Source: Cereibacter changlensis JA139 (GTDB taxonomy: Bacteria > Pseudomonadota > Alphaproteobacteria > Rhodobacterales > Rhodobacteraceae). Taken from it: a stretch of 49,116 bases of DNA. The notes below the pieces were generated by a model. It ran no database searches. It was not told the DNA's origin and saw only the letters and a program-made list of their open reading frames with translations. Position numbers and translations under genes: made by a program. Below, one piece after another: positions 26,488 to 35,281 of the stretch. Position 1 is the first letter of the stretch. Each line of letters starts with the position of its first letter. The stretch is from contig NZ_PZKG01000025.1 in the NCBI RefSeq assembly GCF_003034985.1, positions 1 to 49,116 on the forward strand, in the 5' to 3' direction.

Positions 26488-26666
26488 TGGGGCCGCTCTG
26501 GCTCGTGCGGATGGCGCACTGGCTGCGGCATCCGCCCTCGCCGGGGAGGGTGAAGCTGGTGCTGGCGGTGGTGGCGTTCTGCGCCCTGCTGGTGCTGGTC
26601 GAGCGCTTCGTCGGCTGGCCGGATTGGGCGACGGTGAACGGCACGGGGCGGATGATCCGGCCCTGA
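26484..26666 (+). CDS. Small single-pass membrane protein coupled to hpt
   Basis: 60 residues, start overlapping the hpt stop (ATGATGG; a second ATG at 26487 is also possible). A basic amphipathic N-terminus ([12 protein letters not shown]) leads into one membrane helix (about 24-42). A short tail with V-G-W-P-D-W follows. Similar small proteins follow hpt in other Rhodobacterales as far as I recall, which argues that it is real. Function unknown. Confidence 0.65.
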   Translation: MMGPLWLVRMAHWLRHPPSPGRVKLVLAVVAFCALLVLVERFVGWPDWATVNGTGRMIRP

Positions 26667-26735
26667 GGCCGGACTGGGGCTGGCCATACGGGCTGCGAGC
26701 CCTATGCTTGGCAGGCGGGCGGCAGGGAGACGGGG

Positions 26736-27620
26736 ATGCGCTGGATTCTGGGCATTGGGCTGGTTGTCGTGGCCGGGGTGGCCACCGGGCTGGTGGTGAC
26801 GCAGCCCGAGCGGTCGGATGCCTCGGCGCTTGCCGGGCTCACGGGCGATGCGGCGCGGGGCGAGCAGGTGTTCTGGGCGGGAGGCTGTGCCTCGTGCCAT
26901 GCGGCGCAGGGGGCGAGCGGCGAGGCGCTCTTGCTGCTGGAAGGCGGGCGCAGGCTGCCCACGGATTTCGGTGCCTTCGTCGTGCCGAACATCTCGCCCG
27001 ATCCGGAACATGGCATCGGCGGCTGGAGCCTTGCCGATCTCGACTCGGCGATGCGGCATGGCGCCTCGCCTGAGGGAGAGCATTATTATCCGTCCTTCCC
27101 CTATACCTCCTATGTCCATGCGACGGCGCAGGACGTGGCCGACCTCAAGGCCTTTCTCGACACCCTGCCCGCCTCGGCCCGCGCCAACGAGCCGCATGAG
27201 CTGGGCTTCCCCTTCAACCAGCGCATCCTGCTGGGCGGCTGGAAGCTCTTGAACCAGAGTTCCGACTGGGTGGTGGAGGGCGAGCTGACCGAGGCGGAGG
27301 AGCGCGGGCGCTATCTGGTCGAGGGGCTGGGGCATTGCAGCGAATGCCACACGGCGCGCGATGCCTTGGGCGGCAAGACCGGCGCCTGGCTGGCGGGCGG
27401 GCCGAACCCGGAGGGCAAGGGGACGATCCCGAACATCACCCCGGGCGGGCTCGACTGGTCGGAGGCGGATATCGCCGAATACCTGTCTTCGGGCTTCACC
27501 CCCGACTTCGATTCGGCGGGTGGGCAGATGGCGGATGTGGTGAACAACATCTCGCACCTGCCCGACAGCGACCGCGAGGCGATCGCTGCCTATCTCAAGA
27601 AGGTTCCGGCGGTGGAGTGA
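26736..27620 (+). CDS. Membrane-anchored diheme cytochrome c
   Basis: 294 residues with an uncleaved or signal-type hydrophobic N-terminus (4-22). Two class-I cytochrome domains are present, each with a CxxCH heme site: C51-A-S-C-H55 and C201-S-E-C-H205. Each is followed by a P-N-I-(S/T)-P string and a distal-methionine region. It is periplasmic electron transfer, resembling the cytochrome subunits of alcohol or aldehyde dehydrogenases, but no dehydrogenase gene is adjacent, so the donor is unknown. A ribosome site AGGGAG lies upstream of ATG 26736. Its stop abuts the stop of lipA on the other strand (TGATCA). Confidence 0.88.
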   Translation: MRWILGIGLVVVAGVATGLVVTQPERSDASALAGLTGDAARGEQVFWAGGCASCHAAQGASGEALLLLEGGRRLPTDFGAFVVPNISPDPEHGIGGWSLADLDSAMRHGASPEGEHYYPSFPYTSYVHATAQDVADLKAFLDTLPASARANEPHELGFPFNQRILLGGWKLLNQSSDWVVEGELTEAEERGRYLVEGLGHCSECHTARDALGGKTGAWLAGGPNPEGKGTIPNITPGGLDWSEADIAEYLSSGFTPDFDSAGGQMADVVNNISHLPDSDREAIAAYLKKVPAVE

Positions 27621-28577
27621 TCAGCCGAGCTTGGCCAGCCGCGCATCGCGCATCCGGGCGAAGTCGTCGCCCGCGTGATAGGAGGACCGGGTGAGCGGCG
27701 TGGCCGAGACCATGAGGAAGCCCTTGCCATAGGCGGCCTTCTCGTAGCTGGCGAATTCCTCCGGCGTCACGAAGCGGTCGACGCGGTGGTGCTTCGGCGT
27801 CGGCTGCAGATACTGGCCGATGGTGAGGAAATCGACATCTGCGGCGCGCATGTCATCCATCACCTGCAGCACGCCCTGACGGTCCTCGCCGAGGCCGACC
27901 ATGATGCCCGATTTGGTGAAGACCGAAGGATCGAGCTCCTTCACTTTCTGCAAGAGGCGCAGCGAGTGGAAATAGCGCGCGCCGGGCCGCACCTCGGGGT
28001 AGAGGCCGGGCACGGTTTCGAGGTTGTGGTTGAACACGTCGGGACGCGCGGCCACGACCGTCTCCAGCGCCGAGGGGGCGCATTTCAGGAAGTCGGGCGT
28101 CAGCACCTCGATGGTGGTGGCGGGGGCGCGGTGACGGATGGCGCGGATGGTCTGGGCGAAATGGTCGGCCCCGCCATCGTCGAGATCGTCGCGGTCCACC
28201 GAGGTCACGACCACATGGTTCAGCCCCAGCTGTGCCACGGCATGCGCCACGCGCCCCGGCTCGAAGGCGTCGAGCGTGGAGGGCTTGCCGGTGGCCACGT
28301 TGCAGAAGGTGCAGCCGCGGGTGCAGATCTCGCCCATGATCATCATGGTGGCGTGGCCCTGGCTCCAGCACTCGCCGACGTTGGGGCAACCCGCCTCCTC
28401 GCAGACCGTGGTCAGCTTCTGGCTGCGGATGATGTCGCGGGTTTCCTTGTAGCCCTGCGAGACCGGGGCCTTGACCCGGATCCAGGAGGGTTTCTTCGGC
28501 TGCGCATTGTCGAGGCGATGCGCTTTTTCGGGGTGGCGCTGGTCGGGGATCGTCAAATCGCGCACGGTGTTTCCCAT
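27621..28577 (-). CDS. lipA: Lipoyl synthase (radical SAM)
   Basis: Inserts two sulfurs into octanoyl groups on E2 and GcvH proteins. 318 residues from ATG 28577. The N-terminal auxiliary cluster motif is [12 protein letters not shown], and the radical SAM cluster is C-T-R-G-C-T-F-C near residue 80. The C-terminal L-T-R-S-S-Y-H-A motif contains the serine that binds the auxiliary cluster. The start is uncertain: ATG 28610 adds 11 residues, and GTG 28565 (V-R-D-L-T-I-P) matches the start of some homologs and has a GGGA just upstream. Open frame continues far upstream but without family similarity. Confidence 0.94.
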   Translation of the reverse strand: MGNTVRDLTIPDQRHPEKAHRLDNAQPKKPSWIRVKAPVSQGYKETRDIIRSQKLTTVCEEAGCPNVGECWSQGHATMMIMGEICTRGCTFCNVATGKPSTLDAFEPGRVAHAVAQLGLNHVVVTSVDRDDLDDGGADHFAQTIRAIRHRAPATTIEVLTPDFLKCAPSALETVVAARPDVFNHNLETVPGLYPEVRPGARYFHSLRLLQKVKELDPSVFTKSGIMVGLGEDRQGVLQVMDDMRAADVDFLTIGQYLQPTPKHHRVDRFVTPEEFASYEKAAYGKGFLMVSATPLTRSSYHAGDDFARMRDARLAKLG

Positions 28578-28814
28578 CGCAGAGGTCGGTGTTCCCTCCA
28601 GTGTAATCATCCGCGACGGGAACGACCAGCCCCGCTCGGGCGTTTGTCGCGCCGCCCGGCGTTTCCGGGCTGCACGGAGAGGCGGCGCCCTGCCCCGGAA
28701 ACGGGCGGGCATCAGCCCATCCCGCCCACGCTGCAGCGCAGCATCTTGACCTCCGGGCCACGGGGCTTTAGCCCGGGCCCTGTTCCGCCCGTGTTGCCTT
28801 GAAAGGATCATCCG
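28578..28814. other. Divergent gap between lipA and the peroxiredoxin gene
   Basis: About 237 GC-rich bases. A TTGACC at 28746 followed 15 bases later by TTTAGC (28767) is a possible promoter for the peroxiredoxin. No gene is seen here. Confidence 0.25.
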
Positions 28815-29363
28815 ATGTTGCCCGGTTCCCGCCTGCCCTCCGTCACCTTCCGCACCCGCGTCCGCGATGACAGCATCGAGGGGCCCAATCCCTACCGCTG
28901 GGAAGACCTGAGCACCGAGGATTACTTCGGCGGCAAGCGGGTCGTGCTGTTCGCGCTGCCGGGGGCCTTCACCCCGACCTGCTCGACCTTCCAGCTGCCG
29001 GGCTTCGAGAAGGGCTTCGACGGCTTCCGGGCGCTGGGGGTAGACGAGATCTATTGCCTCTCGGTGAACGACGCCTTCGTGATGAACCAGTGGGCCAAGG
29101 CGCAGGGGCTGGAGAATGTGAAGGTCATCCCCGACGGCTCGGGCGAGTTCACCCGTCGGGTCGGCATGCTCGTGCGCAAGGACAATCTCGGCTTCGGCCT
29201 GCGGTCCTGGCGCTATGCCGCCGTGGTGAAGGACGGGGTGATCGAGGCCTGGTTCGAGGAGCCGGGGCTCTGCGACAACCATGGCGAAGACCCCTATGGC
29301 GTCTCCTCGCCGGAAACCGTGCTGGCCTGGCTGATGGCCGAGGCGCAGGGCGCCGCCGCCTGA
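28815..29363 (+). CDS. Peroxiredoxin (Prx5-type)
   Basis: Thiol peroxidase reducing hydrogen peroxide and organic peroxides, 182 residues. The active site reads [10 protein letters not shown] with peroxidatic Cys56. The downstream Q-W and the W-F-E-E-P segment fit the Prx5 group, in which glutathione or a glutaredoxin is the usual reductant. A start ATG at 28815 has AAAGGA upstream. Its stop is one base from the stop of the OxyR-type gene on the other strand, and katA follows that gene, so this is a peroxide-response cluster. Confidence 0.92.
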   Translation: MLPGSRLPSVTFRTRVRDDSIEGPNPYRWEDLSTEDYFGGKRVVLFALPGAFTPTCSTFQLPGFEKGFDGFRALGVDEIYCLSVNDAFVMNQWAKAQGLENVKVIPDGSGEFTRRVGMLVRKDNLGFGLRSWRYAAVVKDGVIEAWFEEPGLCDNHGEDPYGVSSPETVLAWLMAEAQGAAA

Positions 29364-29364
29364 T

Positions 29365-30291
29365 CTAGGCGATTAGTCGGGCTTGGGCGGTCAGCCCCTG
29401 CCCGGCTTGCGAGAACAGCGAGACCAGCTCGTCGAACCAGTCGGAGGCCGAGCTGGTCGCCCGCCGCCCCAGAACGATCTGCCGCGAGGGCTCGGGGGCG
29501 GCGAAGCGCGTCACCGCCATGCCGGGCGTCGCCGCCTGCTCCTGCCTGAGGGCGATCTCGGGCAGGAAGGTCATGCCCAGCCCCTGCCCCACCAGCCCGC
29601 AGAGCGTGGTCAGCGACGAGGCCCCGAGGTCGAGCCGCGACTGGCGCCGCGTCATGCCGCAGACCTCCAGCGCCTGATCGGCGAGGCAATGGCCCTCGTC
29701 GAGGAGCAGCAGCTGGTCGGGGTCCAGCGTCACCGGGCGCAGCGCCTCCGCCCCGTCGGCCAACCCCTCCAACACCGAGCGTCGCCCGGCCAGCAGGAAG
29801 CGGTCGGTGAACAGCGGCGCCAGCACCAGCCCGGCGGAAGAGGGCGGCTCGGCGATCACCACCGCGTCGAGCTGGCCGCGGTCCAGCCCCGCCAGCAACA
29901 GGTCGGTGGTCGCCTCGCGCAGCCGCAGGTCGCGGGTGATGTCGGAGGCACGCAACAGCGGCAGCACCTCGGGCAGCAAATAGGGCGCGACGGTGGGAAT
30001 CACCCCGAGGTTGATCCGCCCCACCAGCCCCTGCTGCCGCGCCACCGCCTCCAGCTCCGACACCTGCCCGAGGATGCGCCGCGCCCTTGTCTCCACCTCG
30101 CGGCCCGCCGGGGTCAGGCGGATGTCGCGCGGGCTGCGCTCGAAGAGCTGCGTGCCAAGTGCATCTTCCATTTCGCGAATCTGCATGGACAATGCCGGCT
30201 GGGTGACATGCACCCGCTCCGCCGCCTTGCTGAAATGCCGTTCCTCGGCGAGGGCCAGGAAGTAGCCGAGTTGGCGCAGCGTCAGTGCCAT
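29365..30291 (-). CDS. oxyR: OxyR-type LysR-family peroxide sensor
   Basis: 308 residues. LysR helix-turn-helix at residues 18-40 ([16 protein letters not shown]). The regulatory domain carries [12 protein letters not shown] with Cys202 and Cys211, the same nine-residue offset as the redox pair Cys199/Cys208 of E. coli OxyR, so disulfide switching by hydrogen peroxide is expected. It is divergent from katA across 105 bases and convergent with a peroxiredoxin. Regulation of both is likely. Confidence 0.9.
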   Translation of the reverse strand: MALTLRQLGYFLALAEERHFSKAAERVHVTQPALSMQIREMEDALGTQLFERSPRDIRLTPAGREVETRARRILGQVSELEAVARQQGLVGRINLGVIPTVAPYLLPEVLPLLRASDITRDLRLREATTDLLLAGLDRGQLDAVVIAEPPSSAGLVLAPLFTDRFLLAGRRSVLEGLADGAEALRPVTLDPDQLLLLDEGHCLADQALEVCGMTRRQSRLDLGASSLTTLCGLVGQGLGMTFLPEIALRQEQAATPGMAVTRFAAPEPSRQIVLGRRATSSASDWFDELVSLFSQAGQGLTAQARLIA

Positions 30292-30302
30292 AAGATCACC
30301 TT

Positions 30303-30355
30303 ATCGGTTTACACAAAATTTCCGATTTAAACTTATTCCAGAACTCCTGCATATG
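30303..30355 (+). promoter_or_regulatory. Candidate OxyR operator and katA promoter
   Basis: Two nested inverted repeats lie in the oxyR-katA gap: ATCGG (30303-30307) with CCGAT (30322-30326), and GTTTA (30307-30311) with TAAAC (30328-30332). TTAAAC (30327-30332) and CATATG (30350-30355), 17 bases apart, could be the -35 and -10 of katA. The repeats would then abut the -35 box, the place expected for an activator. Pattern is seen; function is inferred. Confidence 0.4.
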
Positions 30356-30396
30356 TCGAGCCACAACAGCCAGACACAGCCTCAAGGGAGATACCA

Positions 30397-31863
30397 GTGA
30401 CACGCTTGACCACCACCGCCGGCGCGCCGATCGCCGACAACCAGAATTCGCTGACCGCCGGGGAACGCGGCCCGGTGCTGCTGGAGGATTACCAGCTGCT
30501 CGAGAAGCTGGCCCATCAGAACCGCGAGCGCATTCCGGAGCGCGTGGTGCATGCCAAGGGCTGGGGCGCCTTCGGCACATTCACCGTCACCAACGACATC
30601 ACGCAATACAGCTCGGCCAAGATCTTCAGCCAGGTCGGCAAGCAGACCGAACTGCTGGCCCGCTTCTCGACCGTGGCCGGCGAGGCCGGGGCGGCGGACC
30701 ATGAGCGCGACGTGCGCGGCTTTTCGGTGAAGTTCTACACCGAGGAAGGCAACTGGGACGTGGTGGGCAACAACACGCCCGTGTTCTTCGTGCGCGACGC
30801 CTACAAGTTCCCCGACTTCATCCACACGCAGAAGCGCCACCCGCGCACCAACCTGCGCTCGGCCACCGCGATGTGGGATTTCTGGTCTCTGAGCCCCGAG
30901 GCGCTGCATCAGGTCACCATCCTGATGTCCGACCGCGGCCTGCCGGTCTCGCCCATGCACATGGATGGCTTCGGGTCGCACACCTATTCGTTCTACAACG
31001 CCGCGGGCGAGCGGTTCTGGGTGAAGTTCCACTTCAAGAACCATCAGGGCCACAAGCACTTCACCAATGCCGAGGGCGCCGAGGTGATCGGCCGCACCCG
31101 CGAGGGCTATCAGGAAGCGCTGTTCGGCACGATCGAGTCGGGCGACTTCCCGAAATGGACGCTCTGCGTGCAGGTCATGCCCGAGATGGACGCTGAGAAG
31201 ACCCCCTACAACCCGTTCGACCTCACCAAGGTCTGGCCGCACAGCGACTACCCGCTGATCGAGGTCGGCGTGATGGAGCTGAACCGCAACGCCGACAACT
31301 ACTTCGCCCAGATCGAGCAGGCGGCCTTCTCGCCGTCGAACAAGATCCCGGGCATCGGCTTCTCGCCGGACAAGATGCTGCAGGCGCGGATCTTCTCCTA
31401 TGCCGACGCGCATCGCTACCGTCTGGGCACGCATTACGAGGCGCTGCCGGTGAACGCGCCGAAATGCCCGGTGCATCACTACCACAAGGACGGCAACATG
31501 AACTTCTTCGGCCAGAAGACCGGAGCGGTGGATGCCTATTACGAGCCGAACTCGGTCGCCGGCGCGGCCAAGGAAGATCCGACCGTGGCCGAACCGCCGC
31601 TGCGCATCTCGGGCGACGCGGCGCGCTACAACCACCGGATCGGCAATGACGACTACTCCCAGCCGCGCGCGCTGCACGACAAGGTGCTGAGCGCGGAGGG
31701 CCGGGCCCGGCTCTACAGCAACATCGCCGAGGCGATGCAGGGCGTGCCGGAGGAGATCGTCAACCGCGCTCTGGGTCACTTCGACCAGATCAGCAAGGCC
31801 TATGGCGACGGCATCCGCGCTGCCCGCGCGGCGCTCGCCGGGGCGCAGCAGGCCGCCGAGTAA
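30397..31863 (+). CDS. katA: Monofunctional heme catalase
   Basis: Breaks hydrogen peroxide into water and oxygen. 488 residues, the small-subunit (clade 3-like) size. Essential His52 in [11 protein letters not shown], distal asparagine in G-N-N-T-P-V-F-F (near 125), and proximal heme ligand Tyr335 in [11 protein letters not shown]. The start is GTG 30397 with AGGGAG 7 bases upstream. Divergent from oxyR and followed by a strong terminator, so it is a single-gene unit. Confidence 0.96.
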   Translation: MTRLTTTAGAPIADNQNSLTAGERGPVLLEDYQLLEKLAHQNRERIPERVVHAKGWGAFGTFTVTNDITQYSSAKIFSQVGKQTELLARFSTVAGEAGAADHERDVRGFSVKFYTEEGNWDVVGNNTPVFFVRDAYKFPDFIHTQKRHPRTNLRSATAMWDFWSLSPEALHQVTILMSDRGLPVSPMHMDGFGSHTYSFYNAAGERFWVKFHFKNHQGHKHFTNAEGAEVIGRTREGYQEALFGTIESGDFPKWTLCVQVMPEMDAEKTPYNPFDLTKVWPHSDYPLIEVGVMELNRNADNYFAQIEQAAFSPSNKIPGIGFSPDKMLQARIFSYADAHRYRLGTHYEALPVNAPKCPVHHYHKDGNMNFFGQKTGAVDAYYEPNSVAGAAKEDPTVAEPPLRISGDAARYNHRIGNDDYSQPRALHDKVLSAEGRARLYSNIAEAMQGVPEEIVNRALGHFDQISKAYGDGIRAARAALAGAQQAAE

Positions 31864-31887
31864 GCTTCGGCACGCAAGCTACCGGAG

Positions 31888-31919
31888 CGGGCGTCGGGAA
31901 ACCGGCGCCCGTTCTTTTT
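31888..31919 (+). terminator. Terminator after katA
   Basis: Ten-pair stem CGGGCGTCGG (31888-31897) with CCGGCGCCCG (31902-31911), one G-T pair, a GAAA tetraloop, then TTCTTTTT. It begins 25 bases after the katA stop, just before the end of the convergent DUF6456 gene. Confidence 0.92.
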
Positions 31920-31924
31920 CGGCC

Positions 31925-33049
31925 TCAGCCGATCAGTGGGCCGGAGCGGCCGTAAGCTTCGTCGTAATGCCGCCGCAGCCGTTGCAGGGCAATGCGCAGC
32001 ACCACCTTGCCCGAGCGCGCCGCCCATCCCATCCGTTTCTCGGCGACCTCCAGCCCTTCAAGGAAGCAGCAGCAGCGCAGCGCCATGTCGCCGAGCCCCG
32101 GCCCGAGGTCGCGCAGCGCCGCCGCCACCCGTTCGCGCGCCATGCGCGGCCCTTCTGCGCCGCCGGCATCGGGCCGGTAGCCGCCGCGATCGCCGGCGGT
32201 GAGGAAGCGGTCCCAGTTCTGCGCCACCCGCGGCCCCATCTGCGCCAGTTCGAAATCCTCGCGCAACCGCTCGGCCGCCTCCACCAGCTCGGTCTCGAGG
32301 AAGGGCTTGCCGTCCTTGTCGCGCCGCCGCCCCAGCGCCGCCACCGGGCTTTCGGCCAGGTTGTAGCGGATGCGGCGCGGGGCCTCGCCCGGCTCGTGCA
32401 TCTCGCGCTCGACCCAGTCGCGGTGCTGATCGGCAAAGGGGGTCTGCGCCTCGGCCATGCCCTGACGGCGGCGGTCCTCCTCGTCGATCATCCGCCGCGC
32501 CGCGGCGCGGCCGGCGGCGGTGATCTCGTAGGTGGCGATCCGCCCGGCCTTGCGGCAGGCGATCCAGTCCTTCAGCGCGAAGGCCTGGGCAACCGCCCGC
32601 TCCAGCACCGCGGTGCGGGCGGTGCTGCCATCGGGCATCTCGCGCAGCACGCAGGCTTTTTCCAGATCGGCGGCGATGGCCAGCACCGCCTGCGGCTCGG
32701 CCAGCCGGCGCAGGATGCGCCGGGCCTCGCGGGCGATGGTGGCCTCGTCGATGGCCAGCGGGGTGCGGGGGTCGCGGTGCAGAGCTGTCATGGGAGGGGG
32801 GTCCTTTCTGGCTGGATCATCGGTCTTGCCCTGCACCCGCCCCAGCGCCGCCAGCGCCTCGTCCACCAGGGGATCGTCACGGCGGCTCTCGCAGCGGCGC
32901 ACGTGGCGCAGCACGGTCGAGGCGTGGCAGCCCTCGCGCCGGGCCAGCGCCCTGAGCGACAGGCCTTCCTCGGTATGGTCGAGGTAAAGCCGGACCGCCT
33001 CGGGCAGCCAGGCCGGCAGGGGGGAAAGGGGGGCGAGTTTGGCGACCAT
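31925..33049 (-). CDS. DUF6456 helix-turn-helix protein
   Basis: 374 residues from ATG 33049. An N-terminal helix-turn-helix (L-S-L-R-A-L-A-R-R-E-G-C-H-A-S-T-V-L-R-H-V-R, about 30-52) is followed by a middle winged-helix-like part (A-G-R-I-A-T-Y-E-I-T-A-A-G-R). The C-terminal DUF6456 domain carries Y-N-L-A-E-S-P-V-A-A-L and Q-N-W-D-R-F-L-T. A longer reading from ATG 33118 is possible, but its extra 23 residues would be encoded across a perfect palindrome and look like leader. The family is a conserved Rhodobacterales DNA-binding protein of unknown target. It is divergent from a DUF6477 gene. Confidence 0.75.
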   Translation of the reverse strand: MVAKLAPLSPLPAWLPEAVRLYLDHTEEGLSLRALARREGCHASTVLRHVRRCESRRDDPLVDEALAALGRVQGKTDDPARKDPPPMTALHRDPRTPLAIDEATIAREARRILRRLAEPQAVLAIAADLEKACVLREMPDGSTARTAVLERAVAQAFALKDWIACRKAGRIATYEITAAGRAAARRMIDEEDRRRQGMAEAQTPFADQHRDWVEREMHEPGEAPRRIRYNLAESPVAALGRRRDKDGKPFLETELVEAAERLREDFELAQMGPRVAQNWDRFLTAGDRGGYRPDAGGAEGPRMARERVAAALRDLGPGLGDMALRCCCFLEGLEVAEKRMGWAARSGKVVLRIALQRLRRHYDEAYGRSGPLIG

Positions 33050-33081
33050 GGATGCATCCCGTGCCGCCCCGGCGGGGGGCG

Positions 33082-33099
33082 AAGTCCAGCTCTGGACTT
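33082..33099. promoter_or_regulatory. Palindrome A in the DUF6456 leader
   Basis: AAGTCCAG-CT-CTGGACTT, a perfect 8-bp inverted repeat with a 2-base centre, about 33 bases upstream of the chosen DUF6456 start. Operator-like size and symmetry; it could be an autoregulatory site for the DUF6456 protein. Confidence 0.45.
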
Positions 33100-33155
33100 T
33101 TGCAACCGTCGATAACATTGGTTACCTGTGCGTTAATGCCTGCGCTTTTGCCGAT

Positions 33156-33180
33156 AATTGTTTATAAATCCTAAACAATT
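33156..33180. promoter_or_regulatory. Palindrome B in the DUF6456/DUF6477 gap
   Basis: AATTGTTTA-TAAATCC-TAAACAATT, a perfect 9-bp inverted repeat with a 7-base centre, in the only AT-rich patch between the divergent genes. It lies about 90 bases before the DUF6477 start. Likely operator or promoter region. Confidence 0.5.
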
Positions 33181-33268
33181 GAGAAAGCTCCGCGCGCTGA
33201 ACCGGCCGCGCGCGCAACGGCCCCTTGCACGGAGCGATCCTGTCCAGATCAATCTGGAGGATTCGCCG

Positions 33269-33544
33269 ATGACCGATGTTCGCACCCTGCTCGCCGACCT
33301 GCGCCGTCCGCGGCTGTTGATCCGCGCCGCCCGTTTCGGCCTCGCCGACTATCGCCGCGAGCGCGACCTGCGGCGGCTGGTCGACGTGACCCGCGCCGAC
33401 CAGACGGTGCCGCGGCTGTTGTCCGAGGAGGCGCAGATGGAGGAGGAACGGCTGGCGGGGCTCGCCAGCTATTCCGTCGCGCGGCATGTGGAGCTGCTGA
33501 TCGCGCTGATGGCCGAGGTCAGGCTGCTGCCGCGCGGCGCCTGA
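33269..33544 (+). CDS. DUF6477 family protein
   Basis: 91 residues. ATG 33269 is chosen because GGAGG lies 8 bases upstream. A longer frame back to 33158 crosses the palindrome and is unlikely. The protein is basic and helical: R-T-L-L-A-D-L-R-R-P-R-L-L-I-R-A-A-R at the start, then R-R-E-R-D-L-R-R-L, and a second helical half. This matches the small Rhodobacterales family DUF6477. No catalytic motif is visible and its function is unknown. Pairing with a divergent DNA-binding gene suggests a regulatory relation. Confidence 0.75.
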   Translation: MTDVRTLLADLRRPRLLIRAARFGLADYRRERDLRRLVDVTRADQTVPRLLSEEAQMEEERLAGLASYSVARHVELLIALMAEVRLLPRGA

Positions 33545-33598
33545 ATGCGCAACGGGCGCGGTCTTGCGACCGCGCCCGTGCTGTCGATGTATCCCGTC

Positions 33599-35140
33599 TC
33601 AGATGAAGGCGTCGGGGGCCGAGGCCTTCTTGCGGGCGACGTAATCGGCCAGCGATTCCGCGATGCCCTCGTCCAATGCGGGCTGCTGGTAGTCGCCGAG
33701 CATCTTCTTGACGCGTTCCGCCGCCAGCGTCTCGGTATCGCGCGCGCCCTCTTCGTCCCAGGTCTCGAAGGGCTTGTAGTCGAGGAGGTCCGAGCGCCAG
33801 AAGGCGGTCTTGAAATTGGCCTGGGTATGGGCGCAGCCGAGGTAGTGGCCGCCGGGGCCCACCTCCCGGATCGCATCCATCCCCTGCCCGTTCTGGTCCA
33901 TGATGATTCCCTGAGCCAGATGGTGCAGCGTGCCGAGCTGGTCGGCGTCCATCACGAATTTCTCGTAGCTGGAGACCAGACCGCCCTCCAGCCAGCCGCA
34001 GGCATGCAGCATGAAGTTCACGCCGGCCAGCAGCGCCATGTTCAGCGAGTTCGCCGTCTCGTAGGCCGCCTGCGCATCGGGCAGTTTCGAGCCGCAGAAC
34101 GACCCGCCCGAGCGGTAGGGCAGCTTCATCCGCCGCGCCAGCTGGCCCGCGCCATAGGTGATATGCGCGGCCTCCGGGGTGCCGAAGGTCGGCGCGCCGG
34201 AGTTCATGTCGATCGAGGTCACGAAGGCGCCGAAGATCACCGGCGCGCCGGGGCGCACCAGCTGGCTGTAGGCGACGCCGGCCAGAACCTCGGCCAGCAC
34301 CTGGGTCAGCGTGCCCGCCACCGTCACCGGCGCCATCGCGCCGCCGACGATGAAGGGCGAGATGATCGAGGCCTGATTGGCGCGGGCATAGACCTCCAGC
34401 GCGCCCATCATCGTGCTGTCGAAGGTGAGGGGCGAGTTGATGTTGATGAGCGAGGTCATCACCGTGTTCTGGTCGACGAAGTCCGACCCGAACAGAAGCT
34501 TCGCCATCTCGACCGAATCCTCGGCCCGCACCGGCTCCGTGACCGAGCCCATGAAGGGCTTGTCCGACAGCGTCATATGGGCGTGCAGCATGTCGAGGTG
34601 GCGCTTGTTCACCGGCACGTCGGTCGGCTCGCAGACCGTGCCGCCGGAGTGGTGCAGCCATTTCGACATGTAGCCGAGCTTCACGAAGTTGCGGAAGTCT
34701 TCCATCGTGGCGTAGCGACGGCCCTTCTCGCGATCGCGCACGAAGGGCGGGCCATAGACCGGGGCGAGGACGAGGTTGCGGCCGCCGATGTCGACATTGC
34801 GCAGCGGGTTGCGGGCATGCTGGGTGAAGGCTGCGGGCGCGGTGGCGCAGAGCTTGCGCGCGAGGCCGCGCGGGATATGCACCCGCTCGCCGCGCACGTC
34901 GGCCCCGGCGGCGCGCCACAGCGCCAGCGCCGCGGGATTCTCGAGGAAGTTGACGCCGATCTCTTCGAGGACGGTATCGGCGTTCCACTCGATGATCTCG
35001 AGCGCCTCGTCGTTCAGGATCTCGAAGTTGGGGATGTTGCGGGAGATGAACTTCGCCGAATCGAGGCTGACCGCCGTCCGTTCCGCCCGTCGCGCCGATC
35101 CGCCGCCGCCCCGCGCCCTGCGCCCTGCAACTTCGTTCAT
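33599..35140 (-). CDS. MttB-family (trimethylamine/betaine-type) corrinoid methyltransferase, non-pyrrolysine
   Basis: 513 residues, one open frame with no internal TAG, so it is not a pyrrolysine enzyme. Similarity runs throughout: N-F-E-I-L-N-D-E-A-L near 38, G-P-P-F-V-R-D near 130, then the T-D-V-P-V-N-K-R-H barrel segment and a G-G-S-F-C-G-S-K loop. Non-pyrrolysine homologs such as MtgB demethylate glycine betaine or other quaternary amines and pass the methyl to a corrinoid protein. No corrinoid protein, reactivase or betaine transporter is adjacent, so the substrate is open. Ribosome site GGAGGATATGCG before ATG 35140. Confidence 0.88.
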   Translation of the reverse strand: MNEVAGRRARGGGGSARRAERTAVSLDSAKFISRNIPNFEILNDEALEIIEWNADTVLEEIGVNFLENPAALALWRAAGADVRGERVHIPRGLARKLCATAPAAFTQHARNPLRNVDIGGRNLVLAPVYGPPFVRDREKGRRYATMEDFRNFVKLGYMSKWLHHSGGTVCEPTDVPVNKRHLDMLHAHMTLSDKPFMGSVTEPVRAEDSVEMAKLLFGSDFVDQNTVMTSLININSPLTFDSTMMGALEVYARANQASIISPFIVGGAMAPVTVAGTLTQVLAEVLAGVAYSQLVRPGAPVIFGAFVTSIDMNSGAPTFGTPEAAHITYGAGQLARRMKLPYRSGGSFCGSKLPDAQAAYETANSLNMALLAGVNFMLHACGWLEGGLVSSYEKFVMDADQLGTLHHLAQGIIMDQNGQGMDAIREVGPGGHYLGCAHTQANFKTAFWRSDLLDYKPFETWDEEGARDTETLAAERVKKMLGDYQQPALDEGIAESLADYVARKKASAPDAFI

Positions 35141-35168
35141 CGCATATCCTCCAGATCGCGCGACCCGC

Positions 35169-35190
35169 GCATAAGTTTTCGCCCTTATGC
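35169..35190. promoter_or_regulatory. Inverted repeat upstream of the MttB-family gene
   Basis: GCATAAG-TTTTCGCC-CTTATGC, perfect 7-bp repeat, 29 bases before the methyltransferase start. Operator-like position; no regulator gene is nearby. Confidence 0.4.
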
Positions 35191-35213
35191 CGCTTTTGCC
35201 CGTGCGCCCGTCC

Positions 35214-35270
35214 CCCGTTTCCGCCGCTTGCCGCCCAAAAGCGACATGGGCGGCAAGCTTCGGAAACGGG
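35214..35270 (-). terminator. Long hairpin at the end of the Mla/MCE operon
   Basis: Arms of 24 bases: CCCGTTTCCG (35214-35223) pairs with CGGAAACGGG (35261-35270), and a 12-bp inner stem pairs 35226-35237 with 35247-35258. A 2x2 mismatch lies between the stems and the loop is 9 bases. It starts 12 bases after the lipoprotein stop. There is no T run, so it may protect the transcript end or terminate inefficiently. Confidence 0.55.
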
Positions 35271-35281
35271 CGGTTAACTGC

